Of a DNA stretch of 64,000 nt, positions 24,641 through 37,768 are shown in pieces. The notes under the pieces were generated by a model. The model saw nothing but the letters and a program-made list of their open reading frames with translations. It was not told the origin of the DNA and ran no database searches. How positions within the stretch are numbered: position 1 is the stretch's first letter; each line of letters starts with the position of its first letter. Position numbers and translations under genes: made by a program. The stretch spans positions 124,001 through 188,000 of the forward strand of contig WBMV01007704.1 of NCBI GenBank assembly GCA_013396655.1, written 5' to 3'. The DNA is from Campylorhamphus procurvoides (Eukaryota > Chordata > Aves > Passeriformes > Dendrocolaptidae).

Positions 24641-27600
24641 ACTTTAATCCACTCCTTCTATTCTGGGTCATTATTTTCTTTGCTTTGAAAAGGCCTGGTG
24701 ATGTTTCATAATAAGTTTGCATAACCATGTAGTTCTGTCTCTGGATTTGCTATCCTCTCTTCTCAACCTCCCAGCATTGTGTTGTCTATTGTTTATGCTG
24801 ATTATTACTTTTTTTTTTTCCCCTCTTCATGGTAGGGATCAGAAGTGAAAATCTTAGCTCTGTCAAAACCAGTGGAAACAATTGCAGACTTTAAGAGGAT
24901 CAGGATTTTATCCTAATCAGGCTCTTATAACTGTATCTAACAAGGACAGAGTGCACAGGGGAATATTATCCTTTCTTGCAGATGTACTGACACTGGTGAG
25001 CCTTACGACACATCACATATTTATACAAAGCCCTAAAGTTTAGTAAAATATACAGTTGGCAAATTTCTGCCAGTCTCTTTTTTCTGGGCTGACAAAATAT
25101 TTTTGGAGAACAGTTTTAACACAGAGAATAGGTTTAACATCTAAATTTCATGGCTCTGGCAGAAGCTGGATTTTGTACAAATTCTGTGATACAGAAATCA
25201 AAGCTCTCGAGATCACAGGCAGTGCAAACAAAGAATGTCTGATGCATGACTCTTCCAGGTGCACTACTGTGCTTTCCAGAAAAGGCTAGCAAAATTCTGT
25301 CTATTGGATGAGTGCCCTACAATGCTCTGCAGCTGACCTTGCAGGTAATACTGAAAGAGGGGTTGCCTTGCTTGGAGGGAGGATTTTTTCTTGGCTAAAT
25401 GTTCTGCTTTGCTGTACAGTCGTGGCTTAGCTTTTCCTTAATGCTATTTTTGTATGAGATAATAGTCTACTCTGCTTGAATACCTGTGGAAAATGTCCGG
25501 ACACCTCTTCTCTTGGAGTAACTGCATTGATGTCCATGTTCATACTTGTTGGAGATGAATGTTTTGATCTAGATGTAGGTGTATAAAAAGCACGAGTTGC
25601 CACAGGCTCTGTGGCACAGGCAGAATATGCTCTCAAATGGAAGATATTTTTCCATCCCCAGAATCCTGGGAAAGCACCATGAAATTCATGTCTCTGGAAA
25701 CTATTTTGTTAATATGCACTACAAAGTTACAAGTGTGAGCTTGTGTCATGGAAAGACTGGTCTTCTCAGTTAGTGCAGTTAACTGAACCGCATTAATTTT
25801 GTTAGTGTAGATTACATTGGTCTTGAACCTTTTGTCTCAGCCCTTTGACCATAGATGATGTGTCAGGCTCTACATAAAGCATTTCCTTCAAACAGGATAA
25901 CACCAGGACCTTGGTGAGAACTGAGAGGAAAAACTGCTGCTCAGTTTCTCCTTATTTTAAAGCTGACAGAGAGCACATATGATTTGTGAGTCTGTGTGTG
26001 TGAATGGTTATTAGGTTGTGACAGAGAATATAGTAATCTGAAGGTTTTTAAGACTAAAACCAAAGCATTTGAGAGTCCTGAATTCTTCCTATTCCTTTTT
26101 GGTTGAAAAAGGGAATTGTAAAATGTTCTTTGCAAGCAGCAAAATAGCTCTAATGCAGTCTCGGGAACTCACATTAGACTGTGTATTTCTGAAGTGGCCT
26201 TTAACCCCCAGAAGTTTCCTACTGAGATTAGTCACAAAAAAGTTAATTACTCATTTCTAGGCCAAAAATACATGAATTGCCTGAAACTTAAATAGTTATG
26301 TTTACCTTAATTAATAGACTGAGTCAACAGAAATTAAATACTGCCTTCTCTGACTGTGATCTATTTGTGTTGGGTAAAAGTCCAAGTGTACTTGACTATC
26401 TGCACTATTTGTAACCTATAATCAATTTTATATTTTGGGCATTGTCTGTTTAATGTGGGCAACTGCTTGTTTGGTTTTCATTGAAAGGGTTCATTTAAGA
26501 CTTGTTTTCATGCTGTATTTTTGGCATACTGACACAGAGGTCAGATATTCATTCCCATGAAATATTGGCAACCGATGAAATTAAATGCAAATTTGATTTG
26601 CCAGTGATTTTTTGCTCATAATGAACAAAATGGATACAGAAGGCTGTTGAGAGGGATCTAGATCACAGTTCTGATAGTTATGGGAAGTAACTCCCAATAC
26701 TGCAGAAAAGTCAACCAAAGGTCTGGGCAGCAAACCTGTATTTGGGAAGGAAAATGCCTGGGACATTTTTGGGCTAATGTCTGGAAACCCTCAAGGTGTG
26801 ATGGTCTAAGTCATGTCTAACAGGTCAGTCCTGGATGTACATCACCATTTGCCATTTTTCTTATTCCATCTCTGGAAAGGTCTGGGCCTTGTGAACCAGA
26901 AGGGAAATGCTCTTAATTTTGCTTTTGGGATATCACTTCTTTAGAGATGATGGTACATTTGGCTGTTTATGGGGTTCATTTGTCTCAGAACTTTCTCCTT
27001 CACCTTCTGGCTGTGAAGCTGACCATGACCTGCAAATGGAGGGACTTGAAACTCTCTATTCTGTCAGCAAATAAGAATAGCATTCTTTGCTTCTCATTGT
27101 CCAAAACTGAACCAGGAACAAATGGAGGCAGCTTCAGGGATGGATTTAAAAAGCACTCAAGCTGTGGCAGTGCTCAGTGGAAGTTATACTTTTAATTATA
27201 TGCTCGTGATAGTTATGTCTGGGAACACTTCTATGCCTTGCCAGATACTCTGGTACACGGTAGCTGTTCTGTCTTTCCACCAGCAGTTTGCAGAGCTCTG
27301 CCAAGTTGTTTCTCTTGTGTTATGAAAGAGATAAAAATAAAATGGGCTGGACCTTGATCAAGAAATGATTTTAGATAGAGCTTGGCAACTGCAACAGACC
27401 CTCAGCAAAATTTTCCATTGTACAGTCTCTGTTTTTTCTTGACTAGGCAGGATGATAAATTGCTACTTTCAGGTTGGACATCTTAAAGTGCAGAACAAAA
27501 ACAGTGACTCTATGGAAAGAAAAAGGGATGCCCAGAGTACTGAGTTTGAGTCAGACTTTCTCATAAAACCAACTTTAGTAACAAAGAGGGAAACCCACCT

Positions 27601-30600
27601 CAGAGGCATTCACCAAGAAAAGTGAGTTAAATCCTTTCTCCTGAAAAAGAAATGAGCAAAACCTGATTTTTCTTCAGCTTTTCTCTTCCTTGTAGAAATA
27701 ATTCTACTCTGTCTGATCAACTAGGTCTTTTTTCTTCCAAGTTCACCAAGTCTCTGTTCTCTATTTTTCAGAGGTTAATTTGACAGCAGTAAAATCAATT
27801 GCCTGTTTATGTGTATCTTGGTCTCACAGAATAGAAGATGTTAGAAATGGTCCCAAAATGGCAAGCCTTCCCATCTATTTCCTGTCTAAACAAGTCTGTA
27901 CCAATATTATGAAATATTTCAGAAATGGTTTTGGGGCTTTTACCAGCATTTCCAGAATTATCTAACCAGGTTAAGGGCTTAGATTCCATTGAGTATAATA
28001 GGATTTAGGACTCTTGATAACTTCAGATATCCAAGTAGTTATAACCGTTGAGATGGTATTTAGCCCACAAAAATCAATGGGAGCTAAGTATTCAGGATTG
28101 CAAAGTATGTTAATCTAGTTACTAAGGCCTCTCCTATCAAACTAGATTAATTATGATTTTGATTGTACTTCTTCAAGCAATTTCCAGTAAGACAAGATCT
28201 TGTTGGTGGTGAAATGTATAAAAGGTGAATACAATATTTAAATATTACTTCATGACAATCCTGTGGTGGCTTTTAAATGTCTGCTCTGTGGTGTGATAAA
28301 ACACTTTCTCCTGCCTGGGTAGGTATCAAAAAGTCTTTGTCCCTTTCCCTGTGGCACACTCCTGTCAAACTTACTGTTCATACAGAGATTTTCTCAGGGT
28401 TTGGGTCTAATTGAATAAGAGAGTTTTGCACAATTTCCTGGAGTTAGGAGTTAGAGTGACCATCTGTGGGGTTGAAAGAGTCGTTAACTTTCCATGGTCA
28501 TTTCCACCCATTGTGTTCCTTTTAGAGCATCCATAAGGATTCCAGTTAGCAAACTCAATGTAATAATGGGTTGGGTTTTTGTGTCAGGGGAACACCTGGC
28601 CATTAAGAAGAAAACTGAGGCTTTCAATTTTCTTTTCTTCCCCCCCCCAATGGATCAGTGCAGGACTGTCAGTTGGGAGCAACATTTGGTCACCAGCAAT
28701 CTGGTACAGGCTGTTCCAAATCCATGACCACAGACTGGAGGATGACGTTGCCTGATCAACCTCCTTCTTCAGGGGAGACAGCTTGGACTGTAGCACAATT
28801 TTTTCCATAGGGCTGTAAAATAGCACTTGTATAACTCAAATATCTACTTGGCTATAATTTTAATGGTCTCTTTCTACAGAATTCTCATATAAACCGAGGG
28901 GGTTTTTAATGAGTACTTATATCTCATGTGAAATTAGGGTGTCATCAAGCATAATATGAACCAAAATTAATATTTAACTGCAGAGAGATCTTATGTCCTG
29001 ATTTATTAATTGATTTCATAATTATCTGGCAAATTCAAAGTGAAATAACTTTATTTTTTGTATACTTTGTTGTATTTTCTCTTAAAAAGTAACTTGTTTT
29101 TCTTCTTACAGGTCAGACAAATACTTTGCCTGCAGTACTTGTATCACTGATTTTTCTTTCCTCAGGATCTGGTGTGTCAGTTGTCAATTCCAGCTTTATT
29201 ATGGAATTCTTCTTATCAGTTAATCCTCATGTATATTTTATTTGATTACTCTGATCTTTACTTTTGTCCTAAAATGTTTTTCAGTGTCCTATATTTATAG
29301 GAGCTGTATTCTACTTCTCTGACATCTGCATTTCAGGAACAGGATATCCTGCTCTTGCTGGTCTATATTTTCAATGTGGGCTTAAAGTAAGGGAAATATG
29401 TTTGCCACTTTCTTTCTACAGCACTTACATTGTTACAAGTGCTCTATGCAAGTGGTACAAAGCCTTTTTTCCTGCCCAAGGGATTTATCATCTTTGGTTT
29501 AAAGTAATTTAGCAAGAGGAATCAAAAAATAGTATGGAAAACATGAAGATGAAGTATTCTGTAGCAATTATTTTCTGTGAGTGAGGAGTTTGGATACACA
29601 CATCTTAGCTAAACCAGAAAGATTTTCTTGCAGGAATTATTATTTTTACTCAAAAACTCTTGTGAATATTATGGAAATGAATAGGGACTGAATTAAGGAA
29701 CAGGTAATGGTGTTTTGGAGCAGTAGAAAAGCAAGAAATGAAAAAATGTATCCCTTATTTATCAAATTGATTTTGTATGTACCTGTCTTTTTGATGGTTG
29801 ACTAAATTAACTGTTGACTAAATGCTGTGGGACTTTGAGAAAGTTTCACCTGTGTTAAAGGCCCTTGGTCAAAATATAATTCCCTAAAGCTGAGAGAGGA
29901 ATAAGATACTGTAGTGCATTATTATCACATCCTTCATATGGAAAAGAAAAGACACTTGTTTTCCCTAATTTGCAATTGGTCTGGCTATTTTTAGATCCCT
30001 CATGATAGACTGCCTCTCTTTTGTGTTAAAATATCATGAAGATGACAGTTTTTTTGACTGATCAACCTCTCTAAGTGGCTGCTGTAGTTTTGTAACAAGT
30101 GCTTTAAAAATATTTTCTGGATGAGACTGTAAGAAATCAAAAATTCAGAATAAATGAAGACAAGGTTTGATTCAGCTTCTTTGTTTTTGGAACCAAATGC
30201 AACTCTTTAATTATTTAACTAGTATTACTAAAGAATATTCAATACTGTTCTCCCTTGTTTCATCTGTAACTTGTGGTAGTTGTTCTCTGAACTGACTGAT
30301 TTTCTCTGTTGCATAGTATCTGACCCTTAATGCAAACAGAAGACGGAGAGTGAAAGGCTTGTGAGTTTTCAATGTCCTCAATCTTCTGTTGTTACAAGAC
30401 AACAGGTTCTTTTCCATTTTATTATTGTGTCTTTTTTATTTTTTTTTATTTTTTTTTGCTTGTTTGGTTTTTTTGTTGTTGGGTTTGGGTTTTGTGTGGT
30501 TGTTTTTTTTTTGTTTGATTCATGTTCGCTGTCATTAGGCAAACAGCTTTGCATTTCCTTGTCTTCTGTAGAATTTGTGGCCACATACGTTATCAGCTAT

Positions 30601-31124
30601 AAAGAGGCAAGAGCAGGAAAGCTGGTCCTTGACATACCCCGTGGAATTAAAAAACAAAAAGCAAACCATTTCCTATGACTTTGTTCTGCTGGTAATTGCT
30701 GTCAGAGGCTGCCAGAAGGAGCAGTGTCTGTCTTCAGGTCAGGATGGTGAACTCTGGTGTCCTGTCATACTAAAGAAAACACAGCTTTTATTTCCTGCAG
30801 AGTGAGGTATAGAGGATGTGCTTCTGACAGAGAATCTGCGAGCAAGGTGGTGGCAGGAGGGTGGGCAACACTTATGTCCGAAGGAGATGAGCGCAACCTG
30901 CTGTGTTTGAAACAGGCTCTGTAGTTTCTTGTCCTGAATCACAATTTAGAGACTTTCAATTTAAAACTTTAGGTCTGGACTAGTTGCCTGATACTGTGTC
31001 ACTCTGAGGAAGTGAAAGAATCACTGTCAGAGGGTAAGGAATGACTTAAATACAACAATTTATAAATAGTTTGCAGATTATTGGTGGATAATGTGAATCA
31101 TTCTTTAGAAATATTTCTTTCCTT
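24641..31124. other. Noncoding AT-rich DNA, no gene recognised
   Basis: No gene-like frame was found. An 11-base T run lies at 24809-24819 and an eight-C run near 28641-28649. The T/G-rich tract at 30431-30517 is listed separately. A TATAAAAG-like word at 28217-28224 has no other core promoter support. Confidence 0.7.
30431..30517 (+). repeat. T/G-rich low-complexity tract
   Basis: The plus strand is almost entirely T and G here. T runs broken by single A or GC are followed by GTTTGG, GTTGTTGGGTTTGGGTTTTG and a ten-base T run at 30503-30512. The frames crossing it give only F/V/G or K/T/P/N strings, which are artefacts of composition. Similar tracts occur at 41792 and 59801, always T/G on the plus strand. 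Confidence 0.85.
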
Positions 31125-31272
31125 ATAGAATCATAGAATTGTATAGGTTGGAAAAGACCTCCAAGATCACCAAGTGCTATCTTTTCCCCAGCACTTCCAT
31201 GTTCATCTACACGGCTTTTAAATACCTCCAGGAATGGGGACACCATCACTGCCTACCTGTTCCAGTGCCGTC
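31125..31272 (-). mobile_element. CR1 LINE 3' end, minus orientation
   Basis: The plus strand opens with ATAGAATCATAGAATTG (the CR1 terminal repeat, reversed). It then reads TATAGGTTGGAAAAGACCTC and CAAGATCACCAAG. GTTCATCTACACGGCTTTTA at 31201-31220 leads into AATACCTCCAGGAATGGGGA and CACCATCACTGCC, ending in TTCCAGTGCC. This is the standard order of a CR1 3' region in reverse. It differs in wording from the copy at 19581, so the two probably belong to different CR1 subfamilies. About 150 bp are retained and no coding part remains. Confidence 0.92.
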
Positions 31273-34200
31273 TCTAGTGGATACTAACCTGGTAGGTCTG
31301 AGAGTTTTGGCTGATGTATACAGCAGGTAAAACTTGGGTAGACACATTTCAGTCACCCCCTTCTTCCAAACCATACTCAGTGAATTTTTCTGTACTTTAG
31401 ATTTGCAATATATGATACCAAAACAGATAATCTGTATGACAGCTACTAAAGAAAATTAAAAATAACTAATATCAATGTCAAGTACTGCTTGTTACATACC
31501 AATACTTTGACAATTGCCAATTATTATAAAAATATTGACTTGTAGATGCTTTTGCTTTCAAGAAAAGGCTCACCAAACTGAATCAGGTTTACTTTGGACC
31601 AAAGCACATCAACTGGTGTTTGATTGATTGTCACAAACACAAGTGGGTCTAAACTTGTGAGTTAGACCTTCAGAAAGGATGAGACCGGCTTAGAAACAGC
31701 AAGACTCTGTTGTGAATTAGCTCATTTTCTGGGCTTGAAGATTTTTCGGGCTTGAAGATTTTTCAGGCTTTGAAAGCTGTGAGGGGTAGTTATCATAGGG
31801 CAAAAGACCAGGATCTACAAGGAAACAGCAGTACCCTCCACCAAAGCTGGGAGAATGTATGTCATTTACAGTTCTAAATGGCTTATGCATAAGCAAGGTC
31901 CCTGCCAGGGGAACACTTGGATGACTCAGATCACAGGAGTGACTGCATGGGAAAGGGTCACAAAATTATGCTGTAATTGCTAGTTCTGCAAACCCTATCC
32001 AGCCTGAGGGACAGGAAAAGTGACCGAATGTGACTGATCCTACTTTCACCTTAGCTGGAACACTAACAAAGCTCAGGGACAAGAGCATCATGCCACGTAC
32101 AGCAAGAAAGCACTAGACTAAGTTTATCTTAATGTTTGGGTAATAATAAGAGTAAACTCTGGTTGGTTAAAGCAAGAGGGAGTGGGGAGAGGTGATAGCA
32201 ATCTTCTCTCCTGCCTGGTTTATACAAGGACTACTTCCTTGTGTACTTCCTTGTTTTCTTGGTTAATGAATTCAAGGCACTTTGTTTCAGTCCTCTTTAA
32301 TCACTGGTAATGAAGAAATTACTCGCTTTCTTCCACTGCTTGTATGGCATTTATACTTGGGATATTGAACATCCAGCTAATGTTCCATGGCTGATTAGCC
32401 TAGTGGCATTAAGGGACAATTTGAACTCATTGGGTTACATTTCTTCCCTCTTCAGGTAGAAAGTCTGCCCTGGGAAGTGACTGACTGCCCTTTTTTACAA
32501 AGTATGGTCTTACAGCTGCTCTTTTTGCTCCTAGAAACTGTGTAGTAGCAAAATCCACTCTCCCAGGTCCTTTCCTGTGTGCCCAACAATGCAGAGCGAG
32601 ATTCCTACAGGGAATGGTGTAAGGTGCTGTGCTGTCTCTTTCAGAAAGATAACGCTGTTTCATATGCCAGCCATCCCTAGAAGAAAGTCATGCTGCTGGG
32701 TTTTTCAATGTGGCTGTCTCATGGCTTCCCAACAGTGCAGGGAAAACCCAAGTCGGCCCTGCCTCACTTGTTGGCAGGGTAAGGGAAAGAGTGGGAGAGT
32801 GATGGATGCTGTTGGGCTGAGGGAACCTCCCACCAGCTGCTGCTGTCCCATACACACTCATCTCCTCCTCTTACCTTGCTGGGGCTCTGCTGCCATAGAG
32901 ACATGGCCAGTCAGGGATTTCCCACCCTGTAATACATCTAATAATAGCAACAACACTACCAGCATTATTAGTATTAATCTGTCCATAATAATAGTAATGA
33001 AGGCTAAATAAGTAAATTAATACCAAAGAACCTGAGCACTTGTGATAAAATATTGTGCTGCTTTCTGTTTGTTGAAAGTGTTTGAAATTTTCAAGTATTT
33101 TGAGTGTGCTTTTAGACTGTGTGTTTAAAGGAAGTTGGTACTTGAATAATACGTTTAGTGAAGTTTTCCTAGTAGACATTCATTCTTCAGTTAGGAATAA
33201 TGAAGTCACCACCTAGGCTGCCTTTCTCTGGACACACAGCTGCCAGTCAGTAAGTATTGGTGAAGGTCTCTTTTGCATGCCTGTTTTATTAGCTTGTTGT
33301 GTGTGACATAAACTGGAAAAAATACAATTCTTATTGCGGGTGTCCATTTTGACAGTGAAGACCAAATGACCACACTTTCAAAGGAAACAAAGAAACAAGT
33401 AGATTTAATTTTGTTGGATTTGGAATTTTGGAGGGATTTGTTCGTTTTATTTGTTTGTTTTCTATCACCTAGAAGGTTCAACACAACTGCTATAAAACAT
33501 GTTGGACTTTAGCGCTCCAGACGGTCGCAGTACAAATGATTTGAAAGAATACGCTGGAGGCCTTAGTCTTAATATAAGAAATAAAAAGTATTTCCAAATT
33601 TATTTATGCCAAATTCATTTACTTTCTTTGCTTCAGCAAAGTTTGCTAAACTGGTGCCCAGTCATGCTGGCTCTTGTTTTTCCTGTGTTCTGAACACACC
33701 TTTGAAATGCTGGTTCATTTCAGGAAGGACATTCAGCACCCATCAAGTGGGGATGACTTTCAGATAGGTGAATCAGTGGACTTTGAGGGGAATTAATGTG
33801 AATTTAAGTCAGTCACACTGATGGTGCAGTGGTTTGTAGCCTCTTATCAGCCTCCGAGACCTTATGGTAAATTCAGGTGCTTTTGTTAAGATAATTCTGT
33901 GCACAGATTTTATTATTTTTTCTTCCCACCAAATTCCCCTTTTGGTTATATTTTAAGCCTAAGTTTTCTCTGTTTCAGTTCAGAAATGAGCAGAAAGATG
34001 TAGAGGTTTCGGTTGAGTGTGTTGACCCTGTATTTAAACATGAGCTTAACTTTAGGCACAGCACCAGTCTCCATGGTATCAGTAGAGTTACTCATGTGCC
34101 TGTGTTTAAGGGGGACTTAAATGCTACAATGAATCTGAACACTGGGCTTGAGTTCTTACATATTAGAAAGTTAACAGGAATTTCCTGGCTGAGGTACTTC

Positions 34201-37200
34201 AAACTAAAAACCTGGCAAGTTCCTTTTTAATAACCCATACAATTACAGAGGTTTAATATGTTATATAGTTACTTTATCCTGCTGGCCATGTTTTACTGAT
34301 GTGAAGTCCATGGCTGAATTCCTAAAGAAATAAAATTCCTCTGCCATTTCCTGTTGCTGATAATTTGGGCTCTGTGATCTGGGGGTGATTGGGTACTAGG
34401 AGTATGGCATCACTGTGGGGCTACAGTGACTTCCCTGTGCTGGATCAAGTCTCCTTTATTTATTTTTTTTTCTTTTACAATGGGTGAAATGTGTTTAATT
34501 TATTGTAGGAAACTCTTAAAGATGCAAGATCCTTTTTAGAGGCTCCTACAATAGCCGTGAAGCACTTATTTAATCCCATTGAATGGAGGGTAGATTTACT
34601 AGCTGGGCTAGACATGATTTTTGTTCAGAAGTCATCTCAGAGTACATCGAAATTTAAAGATCTTTACAGGAAACCCAAGGAGAAACAAAAGGAGTAAATT
34701 TTAAAAGGAACTTTGTCAAGGAGTTTTAGATGTTAAACAGATAGAAAAACCATGGTGGCTTGACTGAAGTGAGTGTTGGGTTAGCAGAATCGTTCTGATC
34801 CGGTGAGACATGCTAATGAGGCACTTTAAATGCAAATTTGATGGAAAAAGGGACAATTTCATACCAAAGTGCAGCAAGGTTACTGAATCAAAGAAGGTAC
34901 ACTTCAGTTCTGCAAAAGGGGACAATGCTCCATTGTCAGATCCTTTTTCTTTTGATTTTAAACATGTTTTAACTACACTATTTACTAGACTGTACAATGT
35001 GGCTTGCCCACTGATTGAGAATTTATGACCAGAAACAAACCTGTTAGGGGAAAAAAGAAGAACTGAGTGTGATCCATACTGTAGCTGCAGAAATAGTCTG
35101 AATGAACTTAACCTGAGCACGGTGGGGGGTGCACAATATGGTTTTTAAGCCCAGGGGCCTGGGATCTGAGTTCAAATAGAATTTCGTCTTTCAATAACAA
35201 TCTCAAAAACAAGGGAGAGTGTTTGGAGACATCTGTGGCCTCTCAACCTGTGCTAATATAGATGTCTCAGTTTTGTCTTAAAAAGCCTGCTTCAGAATCA
35301 TGCCCTGTCAATCCATCCACCGTGCCAAATTCCTCAGATTGCATCATGCCTGAAGTTCACAAACATCTTGTTTTACTTTCAGTCATTAAAGCTGTTTTGG
35401 TAAAAAGAAAGGCCAACAACATCAGTACTTGCTCTTGCTGCTGCGAAAAATCATCACGCAAATCTTTCACTTCCATGAAGGAGAATTCAGGCTCCTTAAG
35501 GAGATTTATGGAGCAGCTTTTGGGCATGATTACTGAACAAAACCACAATGAAATGGCCTAATTTTTGCCATGCTGTTTGCTAAAAGAATGGACAAAATTC
35601 TGTTGCAGCAAAGAACAGACTTCCTTCTCCTCATCTGGTTTAGTAGAATGGCACTGGAGAGCTTATGAAACATGTTCCTCTGTCTTGGCATAACAGAGCC
35701 CCAGTTCTCACAGTTATAAGAAATTTCAGTTATGAGCCTTTTTTAATTTCTTTTTTTCCAAACTGGAACTTGCCTGTGGCAATATATCTACTATTTTACA
35801 TCTTGTGAAAAGTTGCTCAGCTGGGTTCTGAATTTAACTTCCAACTTGTATGGGTTCCCACAGGCACTCCTAGTCAGTCAGAAACCACAGAACTGGCAAA
35901 AGGTCACTGAAATAGAGAATGTTAACAGTGCCTTTCTCAGATCTCAAAATGGAATTTATATGAGGTTTGAAAAACTTTTGCTTTAATTGTTCTCCACATT
36001 TCTCTGCATTTTATCACTGAGCTTTTAGTTCATATCTTGGTCTAAAAAGGACTGTCCCAATATAAAGATTCTTTTTATACTCCTCAAAATAAAAAATGCA
36101 TGGTATCTCACTGAGGTGTCTTATATTGCAAAGTCTTTCTGCAGATTTTGGGACAGCACCTATATTGTGCAGGAGAGTATTTTTGTCGATGGCAGTTAAA
36201 AAGATCCATAATAAAAGTTATTAGATTTGGTGTCAGCTGGAAAAGATCAGCTGTACCTCTACAAACTCCTGTGATGGTGCAGACTTGCTCATTTTGATTC
36301 TGCATAGAAAATTTAAGTTGGATTTTCACATCAGAACTAGTATTATCTACCCTTAATATGAATTTCAAGATTGCATTTGGATGCATGTAGATGCAGTAAG
36401 ACTTTGTCACTGCACAATTTTCCACACTTCAAATACAATACAGGATATATGTAACATGATTAAAATGAAAAATTTCAGGTTTTATATAAAACTTTTTTTC
36501 ACCATGGAAAATGCAAAAGTCCAGGTAATAATAATAAAAGGTGAAAACTAGGTGGAAGTAGTACCCAACTGTCCAGTCCTCCTGTGAGCAATGCTGGGAT
36601 GACTCAGTTTTCTCAGGAATTCTGAGGGTATTTCAGTCCAATACTGAATGGCTCAGCTATTAACAGGCAGAGAAAATACAGGCCCAAGCATTTGAACAGA
36701 GAGTTCTAAAGAGTTACAGAGTTATGGTCAGCCCTCTTAAAAATGAATAACAAGAAGAACTAAAATGAGGGTCATAGTAGAACTAACTAATGCAACTAAG
36801 CTTGTTTAAATACATATGTTAAAAGCAACTTCCTACTTGCAGTGAGTGACAGAAGAGGAGGAGCTGTGATTGCTTCTGAAACTCTTGTTTCTCATGACTG
36901 AGGCCAGGGGCCAAAAAGTGATCTAAAGTCCACAAGCATATTGCTGTTTATGTGGATGGTTATATATGGTCTATAGGGTGGGTATTTCACTCATGTCATG
37001 GACAGCTAAAAGTAACATGATAAAAACAGTTGAACCGCTCTGTAGAAGAACAGTTACTGGCTCTGATCATGGGATTTTGTGATGAACATGCTCATTTCTT
37101 AGAGGTCTTAGAGGTACAGGCTGAGGCTGCAGTCGTGGAAGAATTGGACAAGTGTAAGATTTATTGGCTGACTTCGTTGTTTAAATGCAGCATGCTCGCC

Positions 37201-37678
37201 TTGGATTCACACAATTTAATTGCATGCACAGAGAAGAATGCAATGCACTTTTCTGGTCAGCTGAGCTGCCTGTGTGGCAGGGAAGTATGGGAAGGTCTGG
37301 GGAGTCCTGCCTCCTGGATGTGGTTCTGACACTACTGTAAATGTGTAGCGTTTGCTTTGTTCCTACAAGTTGTTTTGTTTGAAACTGGGTCACATAAATA
37401 TTCTCATAACTGAGCTGCCACAAACTCATCTTGCTCCAGTAGGTATTGCAGAGATTTTTTCTGCATTTGATTTCAATCTATGTAGCTCTGTCTATGATGA
37501 AGAGCTTTTGGTATCTCTTACTTTTTCAAAGAAATACTTTTGTATTTGGCACGATCTTGCTATACTGTCTTAAACTCAGAATGATTCAGTGGCATTCCTG
37601 CCCCTAATATAATCAAAGCTGACATGTTTCCTCTTGTTCTTCAATTAGAAATATTAAATATAACTCCTTCTTCTGTGC
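31273..37678. other. Noncoding AT-rich DNA, no gene recognised
   Basis: Frames up to 144 codons (32577-33011) have no recognisable domains. The area at 32650-32930 is somewhat richer in G and C but not in CpG. A nine-base T run at 34463-34471 is present. Only the 17-bp duplication at 31731 is structured. Confidence 0.7.
31731..31776. repeat. 17-bp tandem duplication plus partial third copy
   Basis: GGGCTTGAAGATTTTTC is present twice without mismatch (31731-31747 and 31748-31764). A degraded part copy, AGGCTTTGAAAG, follows. Perfect identity between the first two units points to a recent slippage event. Confidence 0.9.
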
Positions 37679-37768
37679 CACCTGTTGGGTCTAACTAGGG
37701 TAGAACAATGATCTTAATGTGAACACCTGTTGAGTTTAACCAGATTATAGCAGTGATCTTCATGTCAG
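37679..37768. repeat. 45-bp tandem duplication, diverged
   Basis: Copy one (37679-37723) and copy two (37724-37768) start CACCTGTTGGGTCTAACTAG and CACCTGTTGAGTTTAACCAG. Both share TGATCTTNATGT about 30 bases in. Roughly a quarter of positions differ, so the duplication is old. Each copy carries an E-box-like CACCTG at its first six bases and a TGATCTT word. Nothing else indicates a regulatory role. Confidence 0.8.

Noticed and set aside
30361..30678. Hydrophobic F/V-rich frame resembling a membrane protein
   Set aside because: It is the translation of the T/G low-complexity tract.
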